A stretch of 64,000 nucleotides of DNA, taken from positions 62,001 through 126,000 of the forward strand of contig CALUFO010000008.1 in NCBI GenBank assembly GCA_944320015.1. The letters are read 5' to 3'. The translations under genes and the position numbers were made by a program. The stretch is from an uncultured Barnesiella sp. GTDB lineage: Bacteria > Bacteroidota > Bacteroidia > Bacteroidales > Barnesiellaceae. The notes beneath the pieces are model-generated. The model did not search any database, was not told the DNA's origin, and saw only the letters and a list, made by a program, of their open reading frames with translations. Shown here piece after piece: positions 59,523 to 64,000 of the stretch. Each line of letters starts with the position of its first letter. Position 1 is the first letter of the stretch.

Positions 59523-60806
59523 ATGAAAAAAATTTTTACTACGATTTCAACATTTTGTGTGGTTGCGTTGGCATGGGCAGGCTCGGCCGACTTGACATTC
59601 AACCACCTGTTTACTATCGACGCGGCGACCGATCCTGCTCCGTCGTATTTTGCAGCTGCCGATATGCGCAGTTGCGCCGTCTTTGAAAACAACCTCTTTA
59701 TTGCCAACAAGAGTGGTTTGGTTCATGTACTCGACGCTACCACAGGAGAATATATACGAGACCTCGATAACACCGGTATTGGGGAAGGAGACATAACTCT
59801 CTCCGATATAAAATGCCTCGAAGATGGAACCGTAGTAGCATCGAACTGCCGAGTAACAGTAACCGATGCCGCAACTCTCAAAGTCTATTATTGGGACGAT
59901 TTGGAAGCTGCCCCGAAAGAGCTGATCAACTATGGCGTCGATAAACTGACCCCTCCCAATGGCAATGCGAAAATCAGTGTCCGCGCATTTGATTACATCG
60001 GAACCATCGAATTGGGAAACTACTACGCCATCACTTCCGATTGTGCCATAGATAATGTTTATGTTATCAAAATTCCTGTAACCAATGGCACTCCGGGCGA
60101 TCCCGTCTTTTATTCCGTAGGAGGCTATGCATCTACTACATCGGCTCGTATTCGGGTAGATGCCGATGAAAGCGGATTTTGGTTTACCAATAAAGGCGAA
60201 TCCTATTACTATACTTTCGATTCGACTTCGATTTGCAAATATTCCAACCAAACCGGCAATAAAAAATATACCAATGCATTCGAGCAATTCAGTATCGGGA
60301 ATACTCCGTACTATGCAACGGTCGATTATCTCGACGGCTCCATCGGAACAATTACAAATCCGCTCGTTTCCATATATACTTATGAAAGCTGGGGTCGATG
60401 GGGTAGCTCGGGGAAAACATTAGTTTCGTCTCAACCCGAGGGTGGCTTGACCAGTTCGGAAAGAAATACCAACTTCTTCGACGGCTTGGCCATTCGCACG
60501 CTGGCCAACAACGAAAAAGCCATCTATATGGTGTCGCCGTTGAGCGGTATCACGGCTTTCACCGTGACAGACCCCACGGTATCGCCCACCGCTATCGAGG
60601 AGAACAGTTTGCAGTCGGCCAAAGTATATGCCGCCAATGGTCGCATTATGGTCGAAACGACTGCCGGTGAAGCTATCGAAGTTTACACCGTTACGGGACA
60701 ACTCATTGTCCGGACTGTCGCCGAGGACGGCGTGACCGCATTGGAAGCTGGCAAGGGCGTAGCTATTGTGAAAGTGGGCAATCAAGCACACAAAGTTATC
60801 TTGTAG
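59523..60806 (+). CDS. Secreted DUF4623-like beta-propeller protein with C-terminal sorting-type domain
   Basis: 427 residues: signal peptide MKKIFTTISTFCVVALAWAG, then about 320 residues that resemble the DUF4623 family (repeated strands such as NNLFIANKSGLVHVLDATTG, RIRVDADESGFWFTNKGESY, SIYTYESWGRWGSSGKTLV) and suggest a propeller. Residues about 355-427 form a terminal beta domain (AKVYAANGRIMVETTAG, EVYTVTGQLIVRT, VAIVKVGNQAHKVIL) like T9SS/DUF6383 tails. Flanked on both sides by the cloverleaf repeats; codon use is more AT-rich than neighbours, so it may be acquired. Confidence 0.82.
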   Translation: MKKIFTTISTFCVVALAWAGSADLTFNHLFTIDAATDPAPSYFAAADMRSCAVFENNLFIANKSGLVHVLDATTGEYIRDLDNTGIGEGDITLSDIKCLEDGTVVASNCRVTVTDAATLKVYYWDDLEAAPKELINYGVDKLTPPNGNAKISVRAFDYIGTIELGNYYAITSDCAIDNVYVIKIPVTNGTPGDPVFYSVGGYASTTSARIRVDADESGFWFTNKGESYYYTFDSTSICKYSNQTGNKKYTNAFEQFSIGNTPYYATVDYLDGSIGTITNPLVSIYTYESWGRWGSSGKTLVSSQPEGGLTSSERNTNFFDGLAIRTLANNEKAIYMVSPLSGITAFTVTDPTVSPTAIEENSLQSAKVYAANGRIMVETTAGEAIEVYTVTGQLIVRTVAEDGVTALEAGKGVAIVKVGNQAHKVIL

Positions 60807-60867
60807 GCATTACTGTGTTATAGTTTCATATTGTGAGAGTTGAGACGGAATGTCTCAAATGTAAAGT

Positions 60868-60911
60868 CCACCCCTGTTCGCAAGTTTGTGCCGAACAGGG
60901 GTGGCGTTTTT
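60868..60911 (+). terminator. Terminator after the DUF4623-like gene
   Basis: CCACCCCTGTTCG / CGAACAGGGGTGG, perfect 13-base stem with an 11-base loop and T run. Confidence 0.9.
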
Positions 60912-60917
60912 GGGGGC

Positions 60918-61110
60918 TCAACCCCTCTCCTCGGAACTAACGTTCCTCGGTGTCTCCCCTATATGGCTGGCGCCACACAGGGGAGAAGTGTAGATAGTTA
61001 AAATTCCCCCTCAGTGTCCTTTGCAATCGGCAAGGCGGTACATTTAAACTCCTCCTCTGTGTTTTGCGAAGCAAAATATAGGGGAGGTGGCGCAGCCGGA
61101 GGGGTTTTGA
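60918..61110. repeat. Cluster of cloverleaf-like palindromic repeats (right)
   Basis: Two units of the family at 58895-59261, one inverted (AACCCCTCTCCTCGG ... ACACAGGGGAGAAG) and one direct (AAACTCCTCCTCTG ... TTTTGCGAAGCAAAA ... GGAGGGGTTTTG). It separates the DUF4623-like gene from the GH31 gene. From 61111 to 61257 is the GH31 leader with TAGTTTCG as a weak -7 box. Confidence 0.65.
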
Positions 61111-61257
61111 AAAAATATAGGATAGGTCGAAATGGAGGGAGCACAGGGTAAAGTTGAAAGTTGGTTTCGGGGATTAAAAAAGCAGAATAAACGGGGAAGA
61201 ATGATTGTAGATTCGTTAAAATTTTGTAGTTTCGTGAGTTCATCAAAATTTTATATC

Positions 61258-62841
61258 ATGAAAAAGATTATGCTTATTGTTTGTTTTTTAAGTGCGTTTT
61301 TTATTTCACAAGCTCAACATCAGTCACAAATCGCGCCGCTCGACGGTGAAAAATGGTGGGGCTGCTTTGTAGGAATCGGCCACGAGATGCCATTTGCCTC
61401 GAACACTCCGCTTTACGATTTGTCGAAAGTAAATTTCAACAACGAAGCCTCGCCGCTGTTGCTATCGTCGCAAGGCCGTTATGTATGGAGTGAGGAACCG
61501 TTTAGGTTTCAGTTGAAAAACGACACGCTCCTCATCGAGAGCGATTATGAGACACCCCAAGTCAGAGTCGCCGGCACCACATTGCGCGAAGCCTATCTGC
61601 ATGCCAGCAAGGCTCATTTCCCGGCCAACGGCAAGACCCCGCCCGAGTTGTTTTTCAAAGAGCCTCAGTACAATACTTGGATCGAGTTGATGTATAACCA
61701 GAACCAAAAAGATATTCTCGACTATGCCCACCAAATCATCGAGAATGGATTTCCCAAAGGGATTCTCATGATCGACGACAACTGGCAACGCTACTACGGA
61801 AACTTTGAATTTAAGGCCGAAAAATTCCCCGACGCCCGGGCCATGACCGACGAATTGCATAGGCTTGGGTTCAAAGTCATGTTGTGGATTTCGCCCTTTG
61901 TTTCGGCCGACTCACCCGAATACAGAGATTTGGAGGCCAAAGGTTTTCTGTTGAAAGACAAGAGCGGTGCGCCGGCAGTCGTCAACTGGTGGAACGGATA
62001 CAGTGCCTGCTATGACATGACCAACCCCGCCGCCGTGGAGTCGCTCAAACAAACTTTGAACCGGTGTATGGAGACGTATGGCATCGACGGCTTTAAATTC
62101 GACGCCGGCGACATTGCGATTCTCGCCAACGGTGAATATGACTATTACGACAAGAATGCCGACCAAAACATTTTCTCCCAGCGGTGGGCCGAACTGGGCT
62201 TGTCCTATCCGTTTAATGAATTTCGCGCGGCATGGAAAACCGGCGGGCTTCCGCTCGTACAACGTATTGGCGACAAGGATTATTCATGGGAAGCCGTGTC
62301 GATGCTCATTCCCAATATGGCCATCTGCGGCATGCTGGGGTATCCCTATGCCTGTCCCGACATGATCGGAGGCGGACAATTCACCTCGTTCCTCAACATC
62401 GAGCCCGGCGAGTTTAACGAAGAACTTATCGTGCGCTCCTGTCAGGTACACGCGCTCATGCCCATGATGCAATTCTCGGTGGCGCCGTGGCGAATCCTCA
62501 GCCCGGAGAATATGGAAATATGCGCCCGATATGCCCGGCTGCACCACACGATGGGCGATTACATCTATGAATGCGCCCGCCATGCCGCTGAAACGGGCGA
62601 ACCCATCTTGCGGCACATGGAATACAGCTTCCCGCACAGCGGATTCACCGACTGCAAAGACCAATTCATGCTGGGTGACAAATACATGATCGCTCCGATG
62701 ACCACCTCGGGCGACAGCCGCACCGTGTACCTGCCCAAAGGCAAATGGCGTGACGACCGGGGCAAAACCTTCAAAGGCCCCAAGAAAATCGAGATCGATG
62801 TGCCCCTCGATCGCCTGCCTTATTACGAGCGGATAAAATAG
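61258..62841 (+). CDS. Glycoside hydrolase family 31 enzyme, exported
   Basis: 527 residues from ATG 61258, which gives signal peptide MKKIMLIVCFLSAFFISQAQ; the in-frame sequence upstream is not protein-like. The GH31 barrel shows GILMIDDNWQRYYG, MLWISPFVSADSPE, and GIDGFKFDAGDI with the nucleophile Asp, plus LVQRIGDKDYSWEA for the acid/base region and MGDYIYECARHAAETGEPILRHM. Short for GH31 because large N- and C-terminal beta domains are reduced. Probably a periplasmic alpha-glucosidase, -galactosidase or -xylosidase; specificity unclear. The acetyltransferase gene follows after 14 bases. Confidence 0.88.
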   Translation: MKKIMLIVCFLSAFFISQAQHQSQIAPLDGEKWWGCFVGIGHEMPFASNTPLYDLSKVNFNNEASPLLLSSQGRYVWSEEPFRFQLKNDTLLIESDYETPQVRVAGTTLREAYLHASKAHFPANGKTPPELFFKEPQYNTWIELMYNQNQKDILDYAHQIIENGFPKGILMIDDNWQRYYGNFEFKAEKFPDARAMTDELHRLGFKVMLWISPFVSADSPEYRDLEAKGFLLKDKSGAPAVVNWWNGYSACYDMTNPAAVESLKQTLNRCMETYGIDGFKFDAGDIAILANGEYDYYDKNADQNIFSQRWAELGLSYPFNEFRAAWKTGGLPLVQRIGDKDYSWEAVSMLIPNMAICGMLGYPYACPDMIGGGQFTSFLNIEPGEFNEELIVRSCQVHALMPMMQFSVAPWRILSPENMEICARYARLHHTMGDYIYECARHAAETGEPILRHMEYSFPHSGFTDCKDQFMLGDKYMIAPMTTSGDSRTVYLPKGKWRDDRGKTFKGPKKIEIDVPLDRLPYYERIK

Positions 62842-62855
62842 AAACACTTTTGGTT

Positions 62856-63452
62856 ATGAAGACAGAGTATGAGAAATGTATGGCGGGAGAGCCCTTCATC
62901 GGAGGCAATGACCCGAAAATCGTGGAAATGATCTTGCGCACAAGGCGACTTTTGGCGCAATTCAACGCCACCGACTATGCCGATACAGAGCGGAAACAAG
63001 CCTTGTTGCGTGAAATGTTCGGGAGTATGGGAAAGGGGGTGCATGTAGATATCGATTTCCATTGCGAATACGGGAAAAACATCTTTATAGGCGACAAGGT
63101 AATCATCAACATGAATTGTACGTTTGTAGATAACAATCGCATAGAGATAGGCAATAACGTGTTGATAGCTCCCAATGTACAGATATATACAGCCTCCCAT
63201 TCTACCAAGGTGAACGAGCGCATGGTACAAGAGTGGACCGAGGGGCAGGAGATATGCCATACATATGCTTTGCCTGTCAAAATAGAGGACGGTGTGTGGA
63301 TAGGCGGAGGCGCTATCATTCTGCCCGGGGTCACTATCGGGCGGAACAGCGTCATCGGAGCCGGCAGTGTGGTTTCTCGTTCTATTCCGGCCAATAGCGT
63401 GGCGGTGGGAAATCCATGCCGCATTATAAAAGAGATTGACAACGAAGAATAA
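62856..63452 (+). CDS. Sugar O-acetyltransferase (left-handed beta-helix, Maa/LacA type)
   Basis: 198 residues. N-terminal maltose-acetyltransferase segment MKTEYEKCMAGEPFIGGNDP with helices, then hexapeptide repeats (NIFIGDKVIINMNCTFVDNN, IEIGNNVLIAPNVQIYTASH with the catalytic His, VWIGGGAIILPGVTIGRNSVIGAGSVV, ending AVGNPCRII). Transfers acetyl from acetyl-CoA to sugar 6-hydroxyls in the cytosol. ATG 62856 is preferred to TTG 62850. Co-directional with GH31, 14 bases apart, suggesting linked sugar processing. Confidence 0.92.
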   Translation: MKTEYEKCMAGEPFIGGNDPKIVEMILRTRRLLAQFNATDYADTERKQALLREMFGSMGKGVHVDIDFHCEYGKNIFIGDKVIINMNCTFVDNNRIEIGNNVLIAPNVQIYTASHSTKVNERMVQEWTEGQEICHTYALPVKIEDGVWIGGGAIILPGVTIGRNSVIGAGSVVSRSIPANSVAVGNPCRIIKEIDNEE

Positions 63453-63509
63453 TAGGCTACGGATAAAAGTGTAGACCGTTTTCAATACTTCCCCTCGGAG
63501 GACTAAAAT

Positions 63510-63564
63510 CACAAACGAAAAGCGCTGCGCCCTATCATTCAAAGCGTAGCGCTTTTCGTTTGTG
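63510..63564. terminator. Terminator shared by acetyltransferase gene and ssrA
   Basis: Arms at 63510-63530 and 63544-63564, 21 bases each with one mismatch (CACAAACGAAAAGCGC ... GCGCTTTTCGTTTGTG), loop 13. It begins two bases past the mature tmRNA 3' end. Confidence 0.8.
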
Positions 63565-63566
63565 TG

Positions 63567-63961
63567 TGGAGCTGGAGGGATTCGAACCCTCGTCCAAACG
63601 AGGAACCAATGAGCTTTCTACATGCTTATCTTCGCTTTGATTGTCGGGCATGGACAAGACCGAAGCTACCAATCCATACCTTAGTTTCTAAAATTTCATC
63701 GTCGGCTCGAAACCTGCCTTCGACTATTTCCGATATTATTGCACCACCGTTTCGGAACGCTTCGGAACCACAGCAACCGGGTGATGTCTTGTCTCTGCAA
63801 CTGTTGCGGAGATTAAGCTAATCTACTGTACTTCGATTAAGCAGCAAGAGCGTAGTTATTTTCGCCAGTTAAATTTTTGTTGTCTGAGATTATAGAGCGG
63901 GGCAACAACGCTCTGCATGCTTACCCACCGCTTCTACCCGCTGTCAAAACCGGTCAGCCCC
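63567..63961 (-). ncRNA. ssrA: Transfer-messenger RNA
   Basis: tmRNA of about 395 bases that rescues stalled ribosomes. The 5' end GGGGCTGACC and 3' end CAGCTCCA form the tRNA-like acceptor; the T arm GAGGGTTCGAATCCCTC is intact. The tag reading frame at 63866-63837 encodes GENNYALAA then TAA, the Bacteroides-type tag. CCA is not encoded. ORFs called across this region are artefacts of the RNA gene. smpB is not in the window. Confidence 0.97.
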
Positions 63962-64000
63962 AGTGGCAATTTTGTTCCCTCATACACTTTTGAGGAACGG

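Noticed and set aside
63564..63821. ORF starting MWSWRDSNPRP
   Set aside because: It lies across ssrA; the WRDSNPRP string is the usual artefact of translating the T arm.

Overview
The window is a piece of a Bacteroidales chromosome. Three things point there. The tmRNA at the right end encodes the tag GENNYALAA. Nearly every well-isolated gene start has the Bacteroidetes -7 box TAnnTTTG, some with a TTTG-like -33 box about 20 bases upstream. The gene families (DUF4493/PCMD lipoproteins, NigD, DUF5686, DUF4923, DUF4286, subclass-A2 beta-lactamase) are typical of the order. A subtilase with a type IX secretion sorting tail suggests the Porphyromonadaceae/Barnesiellaceae side of the order rather than classical Bacteroides; that is inference only.

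Layout. 1-4.4 kb: start of metH, ruvC, a DUF4286 gene, tRNA-Ala, a secreted glycerophosphodiesterase and meso-diaminopimelate dehydrogenase. 4.4-5.4 kb: lgt behind one copy of a promoter-bearing repeat. 5.5-14.65 kb: the most distinctive block, a six-gene minus-strand operon of four large lipoproteins (DUF4493, Ig/FN3-like and PCMD modules) around two paralogous outer-membrane barrels. 14.9-24.9 kb: a tandem array of the promoter repeat driving a 14-TM MFS exporter, then tRNA-Ser, a CYTH protein, a DUF5686 protein, an M3 peptidase, an LtaS-like sulfatase-fold enzyme and a GNAT. 25-28.9 kb: a secreted subtilase translationally coupled to a lipoprotein that looks like a free-standing copy of its propeptide, then a TlpA-type thioredoxin lipoprotein. 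29-45 kb: mostly housekeeping (YtxH/holin-X envelope genes, ugd, valS, mltG, dnaB, ispE) with a porin, a Crp/Fnr regulator and an acyltransferase. 45-55 kb: grpE-dnaJ, a class A beta-lactamase, a dihydrouridine synthase, nhaC, and an ECF sigma factor with an anti-sigma/beta-barrel partner. 55-64 kb: nigD, a candidate small RNA, a second promoter-repeat array interrupted by a MITE, metF-holB, rpsP followed by an identical MITE, a 'cloverleaf' repeat cluster flanking a secreted DUF4623-like protein, a GH31 glycosidase with a sugar acetyltransferase, and ssrA.

The most interesting signals are the DUF4493/PCMD/barrel operon, the propeptide-like lipoprotein coupled to the subtilase, the mobile-looking promoter repeats with apparent compensatory base changes, the twin MITEs, the candidate sRNA at 55.2 kb, and a perfect Crp/Fnr-type palindrome placed at about -42 upstream of the acyltransferase gene. 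No CRISPR array, prophage or transposase gene was found.
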